From a virus, in IMG/VR virus record IMGVR_UViG_3300044631_002598, positions 1 to 26,293 of that record: a stretch of DNA of 26,293 nucleotides, one strand, 5' to 3'. The notes under the pieces were generated by a model. That model made no database searches, was not told where the DNA came from, and saw only the letters and a program-made list of their open reading frames with translations. Position 1 is the first letter of the stretch; each line of letters begins with the position of its first letter. Shown here piece by piece: positions 6,785 through 14,618 of this stretch. A program made the position numbers and the translations under genes.

Positions 6785-9517
6785 CTAAATTACTCCTTTA
6801 TTGCGACAATAATCGACAACAGATTCGAATAAGCCGTGAGAAATTTTATGTGGAACTCTAGTTTCACACATATCGTATGGACAGTAAGCAGAACGTCTTC
6901 CTGTAAGAATAATATTACCATTTAACATTTCTTGGATGGATACACTCCAATCTAAAAGCTGATATAAATTCTGTAACATATCCAGGTCAACTGCTTTACC
7001 ATCAGTAATATCAGCTTGACCCCAAGTTGATCTAACGTAATCTAAAACTTCTTCAGAAGATTTTTGATTATGTACTAATAACTGAAGCTGCTGAATTTTG
7101 TTCAAATGCTGAATAAGCTGATTTTCAGCATTTTGAAAAGGTTGACTATCTCTTAAAGTGATGTTTAAATCTCTGTAGTGTTTAGAAACATACTCTACTA
7201 AAGTACTATAGACAAGGTACTGTTTTGGAAAGATTTCTTGAGAGTTATATAAAAAATCTACTTTATGAAGAAGTTCTTTTAACTGTCGTGCAGTATTCCA
7301 TTGAATAAGTACATCAGACATAGTAAGAGTTTTGTTTAAAATTTTAGCAAAAAATTTAGAGACATGTTTAAAGTCTCTAACGTATTTGACTTTATCCTTA
7401 GCAATTTGAAAAAGTCGCACACCTTTTTTAGGCTGTACAAAAGAATGGAGTAAAGAAAGTTCGTAAGTAGACTCAATTCCGTGTGTAAGTTGTCTATCTT
7501 CAGGAAGTATGTGAGATAAAAATTTAGTGTTAGCAGCTATATTTTCAATTAATACTTCGTCTCTACAAAGAAGTGCTACAGTCATTAAAGTATCTAACTC
7601 TCCTGGAATACTGTAATAAATTTCAGCATCGTCCCAAGCATTTACAACTTTAAAAGGAATCTCAGTAGTAATTGGAATATATGGAGCTGGTTCCCATCTA
7701 GAAAGATTACTTTTTAGTACTTTAATTAGAAGTTTTCCTTCCTGTTTTCTTCTTTCAGCAGCAGAAAGTGTTGCAGCTTTAATTTCTTCTACAGTTTCTT
7801 GTTCTTGCTCATCTATTTCTTCAGACCAATCAAATTTTTCTACTTCTACACCTTCATAATCTAAAACTAAAGAAGATTCTAAAAGCAGTTTAGTAGCTTT
7901 AGATGCAGTAGCTTTAAATTTTGCAAACTCTTGAGAAAGTTCCAATAATTTAGCTGATATCCATGTTTCTTCTGGATCAGAGTCCTCCGAAATAGGTTTT
8001 TCGACATCTTCTTCTACAGACAAAGATTTCACTTTTAATTCTGCATAAGTTCCATGCTTAGTTACTAAATATCTGTTTTTCTTTAAATTAGAAGGACCTA
8101 AACGTAAATAAATAGGATGATCCAATACTCTGGAAATATCATAAGAAGTCCTAATTAATTTTTTTTTCAATTTACCTGCTACTCTTTCGTTTTGAATACT
8201 TACTAATGTAACAGATAAATCTAAAAACATTTTTTCAGACTGATGATAAAATTTGATGTCTGAGTCTCCTGGAAAAGTAAATTGTAAATCTTTACTTTCC
8301 ACAATACTAGCTAATGTATGTAATACCGTAGCTTCTCCTTGTGTATCTCTATAAGAGTACCAAGAACTCAACGTATACAAACATGCTTTATACCATTGAA
8401 TAAAATCAGTCTGATTTAAATTTGCTTGAAGTACTTTAGAAGCAGATAAAGAAGCTTGTTGAAGTCTTTCAAGTATCTTAGTTTTAGTATTATCTTTCCA
8501 AAGAATACTTTCTCTGGAAGGAGAAACATCAATATCTTCCGGAAGTACTTTTAATCCAATGTTAGCTGAAAGCTCTTTTAACTCTAACTCGTTAAAGTTA
8601 ATACTTCCGTAATTAACTCTGTTTAAGATCAAGTAAGGTTTATTAAAATAAGAACTATCCGTAATAACTAAATACTCATCTTCATACAATACTTTCGGAT
8701 GAAAGTTTTTTACAATAGATGCGGAGTTTTCATGTACAGTATACACTACCTCAGTAAAAAACATCAACTGTTTTTCTACTGCTTTTTCATACTCTGTCCA
8801 ATGGTGCTTTTTAGTTTCAATTTTAATAAGCGTTCCATTCTTTTCAGTGGTAGGAGCAGCATAAATACTTTTATAAGGCTCAGTTGGGTGAGATTTAATA
8901 AGAATGTTAGGTTGTCCTGTATCTAAGTTGTAAGAAGGAATTAAAGATTCAAAGTTAGAATTGTAAACATTAAACTTCATGTGAAGTCCATTGTACCAGG
9001 TTTCTATTGTAAAGAAATCTGCTACAGATAATCCCGCCTTACCTCCTAATCCAAACTTACCTATAGGTACCTTAGAGAGTCTTTTAGTAGAAAATCCAAG
9101 ATTAAAGTACTTCAAAATTCTGGAAGGTCCAATACCTACTCCATAATCTCTAAAAGTAATATAATCTCTTTCAGTTAACGGAGTTTTATGGTAATCAATG
9201 TAGACTTTGTTATCTTCAGATAACCAGGCAGGATCATAATAAGCAGCATCAAACTTACTATCTATCAACAAAGGGTCTTCAGTAGTTTCTATGTAGTACT
9301 TGTTAACTGGACAACCTTTTACTAAAATATCCAAAGCCATGGACTTCTCAGAATTTGCATCTAAGCAATTAGATGTTAACTCTCTGACAGTACTTTGGAT
9401 AGGAAATTGGTATTGATAACCCTGCAAAACTCCTAACATCATATCAAAAGATGCACGATCAATTTGTTTTACCCATCCGGTGTTGATATCGTTTTGGGAA
9501 CTATTAAGTAATGACAT
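6785..9517 (-). CDS. rIIA: rIIA-like GHKL/HSP90-type ATPase
   Basis: A 910-residue protein with an N-terminal Bergerat-fold ATP-binding domain: the N box E46-x3-N50-x2-D53 (TVRELTSNCLDAN), the G1 box D124-x-G126-x-G128 (FRDYGVGIG), and the glycine-rich lid GFSTKR to KFGLGGKAG (141-162). The order and the adjacent rIIB-like gene identify it as an rIIA homologue; T4 rIIA is about 725 residues, so this one carries extra C-terminal sequence. The C-terminal half is long, helical and highly charged, with an acidic stretch at about 550-610. It overlaps the primase gene by 14 nt, placing it inside the replication operon. Confidence 0.82.
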   Translation of the reverse strand: MSLLNSSQNDINTGWVKQIDRASFDMMLGVLQGYQYQFPIQSTVRELTSNCLDANSEKSMALDILVKGCPVNKYYIETTEDPLLIDSKFDAAYYDPAWLSEDNKVYIDYHKTPLTERDYITFRDYGVGIGPSRILKYFNLGFSTKRLSKVPIGKFGLGGKAGLSVADFFTIETWYNGLHMKFNVYNSNFESLIPSYNLDTGQPNILIKSHPTEPYKSIYAAPTTEKNGTLIKIETKKHHWTEYEKAVEKQLMFFTEVVYTVHENSASIVKNFHPKVLYEDEYLVITDSSYFNKPYLILNRVNYGSINFNELELKELSANIGLKVLPEDIDVSPSRESILWKDNTKTKILERLQQASLSASKVLQANLNQTDFIQWYKACLYTLSSWYSYRDTQGEATVLHTLASIVESKDLQFTFPGDSDIKFYHQSEKMFLDLSVTLVSIQNERVAGKLKKKLIRTSYDISRVLDHPIYLRLGPSNLKKNRYLVTKHGTYAELKVKSLSVEEDVEKPISEDSDPEETWISAKLLELSQEFAKFKATASKATKLLLESSLVLDYEGVEVEKFDWSEEIDEQEQETVEEIKAATLSAAERRKQEGKLLIKVLKSNLSRWEPAPYIPITTEIPFKVVNAWDDAEIYYSIPGELDTLMTVALLCRDEVLIENIAANTKFLSHILPEDRQLTHGIESTYELSLLHSFVQPKKGVRLFQIAKDKVKYVRDFKHVSKFFAKILNKTLTMSDVLIQWNTARQLKELLHKVDFLYNSQEIFPKQYLVYSTLVEYVSKHYRDLNITLRDSQPFQNAENQLIQHLNKIQQLQLLVHNQKSSEEVLDYVRSTWGQADITDGKAVDLDMLQNLYQLLDWSVSIQEMLNGNIILTGRRSAYCPYDMCETRVPHKISHGLFESVVDYCRNKGVI

Positions 9518-10667
9518 TTACAGTTTTTAAGAAAATATCTAAGGGAAGTTCATATCTCTTAGAATGGGTGAATAAAATTATTTGAGGCTCTACAGTCATA
9601 CTGTATTCGATGCAAAGTCGTTCTAACCAAATGGTTTCTAACTTACCAGAGTTTAAAAAGGAAATACTTACTCTCTGAAATTTACTCATTAACTGACTTT
9701 CCAACAATAAAAAATCTTCTTGCATTCGTTTTAGAAGTTTTAAAAGAGTTTCAACACCATATTTTTTTGCAAAGTCTGTAGGATCTTTTTCTCCACTATC
9801 TGTAGGAATATGGGTAGCAGCAAAAGGATATAAATGTTCTGAAGTTTTAAGATCATTGTCAAACAATGTGAAAACTTTTCCTTTGTACTTCCACTTTAAC
9901 CAGTCTAAAAAAAGTGGATTTGGGTAGTTGTTTTCAGCTTTAGAAGCTACAACATCAAACCCAAGTTGCCATAAAAGCATAACATCTTTATAAGACTTAG
10001 TAATAATACAAACTTCTTTACCTCTTAATTGCTCAAATCCTGGAACACAGCTATCAGTCCAATCCATAAAAAATCTTTTAGGATTAGGTTGATATAACTG
10101 ATATCTTCCTTGAATTTTGTAAGCATACATTCTTCCTCTAGCATGAAATGTTTCTTGAGTATCAGGGTATAGCTTATAAAAAGAAACTGCTTGTACTTTA
10201 AAATGTTCTAAAGTTTCAAGAGTAATAAAATAGCTTGACCAGTATTCTAAATCTGTTTGAGTAAAAGGTCTTGCTTTGAAAGAAATCTGGCAAGGAGGTT
10301 TTCGTACTGGCACTATTACAAGTGTTTTACTCGCTTTTGTACTCCCTTCTATTAAACCAAAATCTTCTGCTACTTTAATCAAAGCTTCCCAGCGAGTTAA
10401 AGAATACAAAATTCTTACTAAATCAAAAATATCCCCAAAGTTGGGAGCTGGTAATCCGGCATCCTTCCATAAAAACTCATGAGGATCTTCAGGATTTCCT
10501 TTCTTTCTTTCAAAAACTCCAAAAGAAGCTTTATCATCTACTGTACGAAGAGTGGAATTAGTTTTGGCTCCTATAACAGGCTCATAGCCTAGATAAAAAC
10601 AATAGAGCGAGTACTCGTCGACTCGCTCTAAAATTGTTAACTCTGAAATATCAGAAAATGAAAGCAT
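9504..10667 (-). CDS. DNA primase (TOPRIM, DnaG-like, divergent)
   Basis: A 387-residue primase candidate that would make RNA primers for lagging-strand synthesis. The N-terminal part (about 20-85) keeps the outline of a primase zinc-binding domain (YLGYEP..., SFGVFERKKG, FLWKDAG...FGDIFDLVRIL) but lacks its zinc ligands. The TOPRIM domain begins at VCIITKSYKDVMLL (219-232), continues with GFDVVAS and has LFDNDL (268-273) as the acidic D-x-D motif. KDPTDFAKKYG (295-305) follows, as in other primases. The usual catalytic Glu of the first TOPRIM motif is replaced (T-K-S-Y-K-D). It lies three genes after the DnaB-type helicase in the same operon. Confidence 0.8.
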   Translation of the reverse strand: MLSFSDISELTILERVDEYSLYCFYLGYEPVIGAKTNSTLRTVDDKASFGVFERKKGNPEDPHEFLWKDAGLPAPNFGDIFDLVRILYSLTRWEALIKVAEDFGLIEGSTKASKTLVIVPVRKPPCQISFKARPFTQTDLEYWSSYFITLETLEHFKVQAVSFYKLYPDTQETFHARGRMYAYKIQGRYQLYQPNPKRFFMDWTDSCVPGFEQLRGKEVCIITKSYKDVMLLWQLGFDVVASKAENNYPNPLFLDWLKWKYKGKVFTLFDNDLKTSEHLYPFAATHIPTDSGEKDPTDFAKKYGVETLLKLLKRMQEDFLLLESQLMSKFQRVSISFLNSGKLETIWLERLCIEYSMTVEPQIILFTHSKRYELPLDIFLKTVNVIT

Positions 10668-10669
10668 AC

Positions 10670-11440
10670 TTATCCTAAAGCCTGGTTCAAGTCCACAGCT
10701 TGCTCTGGAATTTTAAACAAAGATTCAGCTGGAACATCCGCTGTTGGCTCACTGCTACTTGTTGTAGCTGCAGGTGCAGAACTATCCAACTTTTTATCAA
10801 GCTCATATTTTGTAAAAGCTATTTTTGAAACTGCTTTAGGAATTCCTGCCATAGGTTCTACAAAAGGAAATGCAGTAATAAACTTGTCTCTAAAAGACGG
10901 AAAAGCTTTAGCTTCTGATTGTCTTTTGAGTAAAAGTCGTACTTTAAACTCCGGTTTGTTTAAATAAGGTCCTACCAGGGTTACAAACTGATTTGTAAGA
11001 TTTTTAAGTACCGCAGCAGTAACTTGTTCATCCAATACAGAGGAGATGTTATCCTTAGTAAGTGTTAGCCCCTGGAAACGTTGAAAAGCTCCAACTACTT
11101 TGTCTGTTGTTAAATAACAACGTGCCCAAGCAGTAAAGAAATTTTGTTGTTCTTTTAAGGCTTCTAAAACGGTATTAACTCTTTCTGCAATAGAATAAGA
11201 TTTACCGTTAGATTCTTCTTTTGGAATAGATACAGGCCATACTTTAACGACAGTACCTTTACCTCCGGAAGTAATTACATTTCCTTGCTCATCATACTTA
11301 TCCTCCAAATCATATTCAACTCCTTCGGATGAGTCTACTACATCAGAAGAAAGTTTAAAATCTGTGGACATTTTGCCGTCTTTTTCAGTTATTGTGACTC
11401 CGGCTAAAATCACATTTTCATTAATGCCTATTCCTATCAT
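10670..11440 (-). CDS. Unknown replication-operon protein, SSB candidate
   Basis: A 256-residue soluble protein with no motif I can name. It has a short beta-rich N-terminus (MIGIGINENVILAGVTITEKDG), a middle with aromatic and basic residues (FFTAWARCYLT, FKVRLLLKRQSEAKAFPSFRDKF) and a low-complexity Ala/Ser/Thr linker (about 222-240) before a short C-terminal motif (FKIPEQAVDLNQALG). A compact domain, flexible linker and short conserved-looking tail are the layout of single-stranded DNA-binding proteins. Its neighbours are primase and a Sak4-like ATPase. SSB function is an inference only. Confidence 0.65.
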   Translation of the reverse strand: MIGIGINENVILAGVTITEKDGKMSTDFKLSSDVVDSSEGVEYDLEDKYDEQGNVITSGGKGTVVKVWPVSIPKEESNGKSYSIAERVNTVLEALKEQQNFFTAWARCYLTTDKVVGAFQRFQGLTLTKDNISSVLDEQVTAAVLKNLTNQFVTLVGPYLNKPEFKVRLLLKRQSEAKAFPSFRDKFITAFPFVEPMAGIPKAVSKIAFTKYELDKKLDSSAPAATTSSSEPTADVPAESLFKIPEQAVDLNQALG

Positions 11441-11466
11441 GGTAAAATTTATAAGGATGTAAAAAT

Positions 11467-11485
11467 AACTTCTTTCAAAGAAGTT
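11467..11485 (-). terminator. Weak terminator or leader hairpin
   Basis: AACTTCTTT / AAAGAAGTT inverted repeat, effectively 6 bp with a TTTGAAA loop, in the 62-nt gap between the 260- and 256-residue genes. Reading leftward, it is followed by ATTTTTAC. It may partly terminate transcription, lowering expression of primase and later genes relative to the proteins above. Confidence 0.5.
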
Positions 11486-11502
11486 AAGAAATCAAACTTT
11501 GT

Positions 11503-12285
11503 TTAAGCGGAAGGTATTCCAGCCATTGAAGGTGCTGCAGGAACTGCAATTTCTGCATTTGACTCTTCCAGAACTGCTGCAACAGAATCTGTTACAACTG
11601 TAAGAGGAAAAATATCCACATTTTCTCTGCGTACAAAATCCGCTTTTCCTTTCTTTTCTCCCCTGGTAATCAATTTAGGTAGATTGAAAATTCCATTAGG
11701 AGCCACATTACGAATGTTTTTTGCTACGTTGATTTCCAGGTCCAAATAATCCATATCTTCCACATTGCAACCATAAACCTCCTTCAACATAGGCAACAAG
11801 CTGTCTTTCCCAAAAGTACCGGCACCTTGATCCAAAACACTTGACTTAGGTGTACCATCGTCATTGTACTTGGTATTGGAAAACAAATCAACTTTATCCG
11901 CTTTTTTAGGAGTTACTGCAACCAAAAGTACATTAGACATTTGCAGTCTGTTTTCAACCTGGCTCCAATTGTGTAAAGAAAACACATCAAATCCAAAATG
12001 ACCCTCCGGAGTTTCAACAGTTCTTTTAGTGACAGGATTTCCTTCAGCATCTTTTAAAGGGGCACCACTTTCAACGTCAAAAAGTTGTTTATTTATAATA
12101 GTAGCTTTCGGGTACTCCAGATTAAACTTTTGTACCAAAGCTTCTGATGGAAAGATACTGCCATCCTTATGTACACGAATGCCCATAAATGTAGCAGGAG
12201 GATTTGAATCCTTTTTAGCTAAACGAGGAGAAGTTGAGCTAATCTCTTGAATGGATAAATTATCCAAAAAATCTAATGCAAACAT
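11503..12285 (-). CDS. Unknown replication-operon protein
   Basis: A 260-residue protein with no family I can name. After a short N-terminal helix (MFALDFLDNLSIQEI) it has beta-rich segments (ATFMGIRVHKDGSIF, HFGFDVFSLHNWSQVENRLQMSNVLLVAV) and a C-terminal Ala/Pro-rich tail (VPAAPSMAGIPSA). The gene is somewhat richer in G+C than its neighbours in parts, as is often seen in highly expressed phage genes. It directly follows the AAA_24/Sak4-like ATPase and is followed by a hairpin. Position and flexible tail suggest an abundant DNA-binding or SSB-like protein; this is inference. Confidence 0.65.
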   Translation of the reverse strand: MFALDFLDNLSIQEISSTSPRLAKKDSNPPATFMGIRVHKDGSIFPSEALVQKFNLEYPKATIINKQLFDVESGAPLKDAEGNPVTKRTVETPEGHFGFDVFSLHNWSQVENRLQMSNVLLVAVTPKKADKVDLFSNTKYNDDGTPKSSVLDQGAGTFGKDSLLPMLKEVYGCNVEDMDYLDLEINVAKNIRNVAPNGIFNLPKLITRGEKKGKADFVRRENVDIFPLTVVTDSVAAVLEESNAEIAVPAAPSMAGIPSA

Positions 12286-12305
12286 ATTTTTATTGTTTAA
12301 ATGCT

Positions 12306-12986
12306 CTAATTACTATAGTACTCACGAGCAGTTTTGAATACTAAGTTTAAATCGTTAGGAATAAGACGCTCAGCAAACATCCCTTCTGGAGATTTTGCTG
12401 GAATTTCAACTCCTTGTCTAAGACATCTGTTTGTAATAAAACTATAAACAGGATTGCCTTCTTTGTCGTAAGAAACGTCTGTAAACAAAGCAACAGTAAC
12501 CACTGATAGTGGATTATATTGGTCATCTACTAATTTACCTACAGTTTTGGCTTTTTTTCCGACAATAATTCCGTTAGAAACTAAATCATCCTCATGCATT
12601 ATGATTGCAATGTTGAGATCATCCCTAAGGGATTTAGCTGTAGAAAGAATACTTTGAAATGCTTTGGCAATTTCTGTGAACTTTTCATAGCCTTTATCGG
12701 AAGACTTTTTAAAGAATAATTCGGTCATAATAAAACCAGAATCATCAATAATAAGATTTTTAATATGAGTAGCTTTCTCTGAAACCTGTCTCATTGCACT
12801 AACAATAAATCCAGATTCATTCGAAACTACCATATTAACTCCCGCTTGATACAAATTACCGGAACCAACAAAAGGGAGAGGTTTGTTGGCACAATTTATC
12901 AAGTATGTCTCTTTGGGGTTAAGGTCCCGCAGAGATCTTGATTTACCTGTACCGGTATTGCCTGTTATTAAAACTACATTAGCCAT
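12306..12986 (-). CDS. AAA_24 / Sak4-like P-loop ATPase
   Basis: A 226-residue RecA-core ATPase. The Walker A is GNTGTGKS (9-16), and a Walker B-like LIIDDSG follows at 78-84. Conserved features of phage nucleotide-binding proteins are seen: the early ETYLINCANKPLPF strand, then MHED (146-149) and GKKAKTVGKLVDD. Proteins of this type (Pfam AAA_24 and Sak4 group) have been linked to homologous recombination and single-strand annealing in phages. Its start overlaps the DnaB-type helicase stop by 8 nt, so the two are coupled. A role in recombination-dependent replication with the unknown protein that follows is likely but not shown by the sequence. Confidence 0.78.
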   Translation of the reverse strand: MANVVLITGNTGTGKSRSLRDLNPKETYLINCANKPLPFVGSGNLYQAGVNMVVSNESGFIVSAMRQVSEKATHIKNLIIDDSGFIMTELFFKKSSDKGYEKFTEIAKAFQSILSTAKSLRDDLNIAIIMHEDDLVSNGIIVGKKAKTVGKLVDDQYNPLSVVTVALFTDVSYDKEGNPVYSFITNRCLRQGVEIPAKSPEGMFAERLIPNDLNLVFKTAREYYSN

Positions 12987-14142
12987 AAGATTTTAAAGTT
13001 TTAGCGAAGTGAATCCATGGACTATAATCCGGGTCCAAAGTTTCCGGGAGATCATAAAACATTCCAGTTAAACCATCCATAAACTGGTGCTGATATCTAT
13101 CTGTAAAACCATCTCGATTTTTTAGAAGATATACAGCTCTAAAATGAGGTCCAATACCTCCCAATTCTACAGGGCCAATAGGAACATCATCAAAGGTTTG
13201 TAACTGAAATTTACTTGGTTGTACTAGAGCAAGTACTAAATCCGCATCTCTGAATGTATAGGTACTATCTCCAAAGTCTAATTGCTGTGGAGCAAGTAGT
13301 TGAGGAATTCTTCTTGGATCATCTTTGACTCCCCTAGTTAAAGATTCTCTTCTAGAAGACATCAAATCTTGATTAAACTGTTGTATAAGTACAGGACTAA
13401 TTCCAAACATATTTCTAGCATCTACAGAATCTTTAGACATTGCATCTAATGCATTCTTAGTTGTTGAGCCAGGAATTAATCCTATATGATCTGCTACTAA
13501 AAGTGTTAAAGGAATATCCTGATTAGGTATAAAACTGATAACATGCCCAGGGATATTAAACTTCTTTTGCTGTTCAGTTTGATTATCTCTTTTGATAGTC
13601 CCTAATTTAGCATAGTAATTATCAGCTATAAACTTGTACAACCTATGACCAGGCATAGACTGATCAATGATAATAACATCTTGAAGCAAATAACTTACAA
13701 ATTGTAAAGCTTCCTGAATTTTTTCAAATTCTTCTTTAGTAGGAAGTTTATCCGGAATTCTTCCCAAGATAAACTTTGCTTTCCAATGAAGTCCATACTT
13801 CATCTGAAGATAAAAAGAAGCCCACTTAGCTTTTTTCATAGAGGATGAAATCTCCAAAGACCAGTAAAAAATCTTTAAAGGCTTACCCACTGACTTAGCT
13901 TTTAACCAAGCTTTTAGTACAAAAAAGAAATCTGCAAACTGAGTTTTTCCAATGTTTGGATGTGCACCTATCAAATAGTAAGAAGACTTTTGAATTCCAT
14001 CAATCATTCTACTTATAGAACCTCCTACATCAAATCCTTGATTCAGGCCAGTTAAACCATCCTGTAAAACTTTCTCAAACTTACTGTCTACAGGAGCTGA
14101 GGTATCTATATTAACCTCTGGTAAATTGTGCTGGATTTTCAT
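12979..14142 (-). CDS. DnaB-type replicative helicase
   Basis: A 387-residue SF4 helicase that would unwind DNA at the fork. The C-terminal DnaB ATPase domain is complete: Walker A GAHPNIGKT (59-67), YWSLEIS (94-100, the H1a Glu at E97), Walker B LTLLVADH (212-219), sensor-like VLIQQFNQDL (251-260) and RDADLVLAL (298-306). The DnaB N-terminal helical domain is absent or reduced to about 55 residues, compared with about 150 in cellular DnaB. The domain that normally binds primase and loader is therefore missing. It overlaps the 167-residue gene upstream by 32 nt, which may encode a partner. Confidence 0.88.
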   Translation of the reverse strand: MKIQHNLPEVNIDTSAPVDSKFEKVLQDGLTGLNQGFDVGGSISRMIDGIQKSSYYLIGAHPNIGKTQFADFFFVLKAWLKAKSVGKPLKIFYWSLEISSSMKKAKWASFYLQMKYGLHWKAKFILGRIPDKLPTKEEFEKIQEALQFVSYLLQDVIIIDQSMPGHRLYKFIADNYYAKLGTIKRDNQTEQQKKFNIPGHVISFIPNQDIPLTLLVADHIGLIPGSTTKNALDAMSKDSVDARNMFGISPVLIQQFNQDLMSSRRESLTRGVKDDPRRIPQLLAPQQLDFGDSTYTFRDADLVLALVQPSKFQLQTFDDVPIGPVELGGIGPHFRAVYLLKNRDGFTDRYQHQFMDGLTGMFYDLPETLDPDYSPWIHFAKTLKSYG

Positions 14143-14614
14143 CGGATAATTCTTTTTTTAAGTGTTCTGTTAAAGTACCATCTTTACTTTTTCTAACAAT
14201 AGTATCATAGTCTGACTGCCACTCCCCGGAGACCATATAATTAGTCACAGTCTTTTTGTAAGCTACCGAAGAACTATAGTACATCTTTAAAGAAAGTGCA
14301 ATAATTCTAGGGTCATATCCAGATTCTACAGCTTTAATAAACGCAGCCTCAGCATCTTTGGAGTACTTGTTTAAAGCATAAGGTCTCCCAGAAGCATCAT
14401 ACCCTCTTTCAGGAATTTTACATTCCAGCAAAAGAATTTTGTAGGCATCTGGAGCAAGAGTAATAGTACTAGGTAAAGCAGTAGCAGATTTAATAGCTAC
14501 CTGCAAACCTGTAACAGCTTCATCGTGGTACTTTTGAGTAAATACAGGTTTCTTTTTGTGAAATACTACATACTCGTTTAAAACAAGAAAGTCCATTGCT
14601 TCTTTTAGTGTCAT
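14111..14614 (-). CDS. Unknown protein before the DnaB-type helicase
   Basis: A 167-residue, largely helical, basic protein with no recognised motif. It has a central segment LALNKYSKDAEAAFIKAVESG-like in character (about 90-115) and a C-terminal charged tail (LKKELSDENPAQFTRG). Its last 32 nt overlap the helicase start, so the two are translated in tandem. Helicase loaders often sit next to the helicase gene in phages, which makes that a reasonable guess; no P-loop is present, so it would be a non-ATPase loader such as the T4 gp59 or P2-type adaptors. Confidence 0.65.
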   Translation of the reverse strand: MTLKEAMDFLVLNEYVVFHKKKPVFTQKYHDEAVTGLQVAIKSATALPSTITLAPDAYKILLLECKIPERGYDASGRPYALNKYSKDAEAAFIKAVESGYDPRIIALSLKMYYSSSVAYKKTVTNYMVSGEWQSDYDTIVRKSKDGTLTEHLKKELSDENPAQFTRG

Positions 14615-14618
14615 AAGA

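Noticed and set aside
8699-8926. Antisense ORF within the rIIA-like gene, and similar shadow ORFs elsewhere
   Set aside because: All lie fully opposite strong genes, have no family likeness, and have unlikely composition.
10670-12285. Shared MAGIP pentapeptide in the 260- and 256-residue proteins
   Set aside because: The codons differ, the position in each protein differs, and no other similarity is visible; a 5-residue match between two such proteins is plausible by chance.
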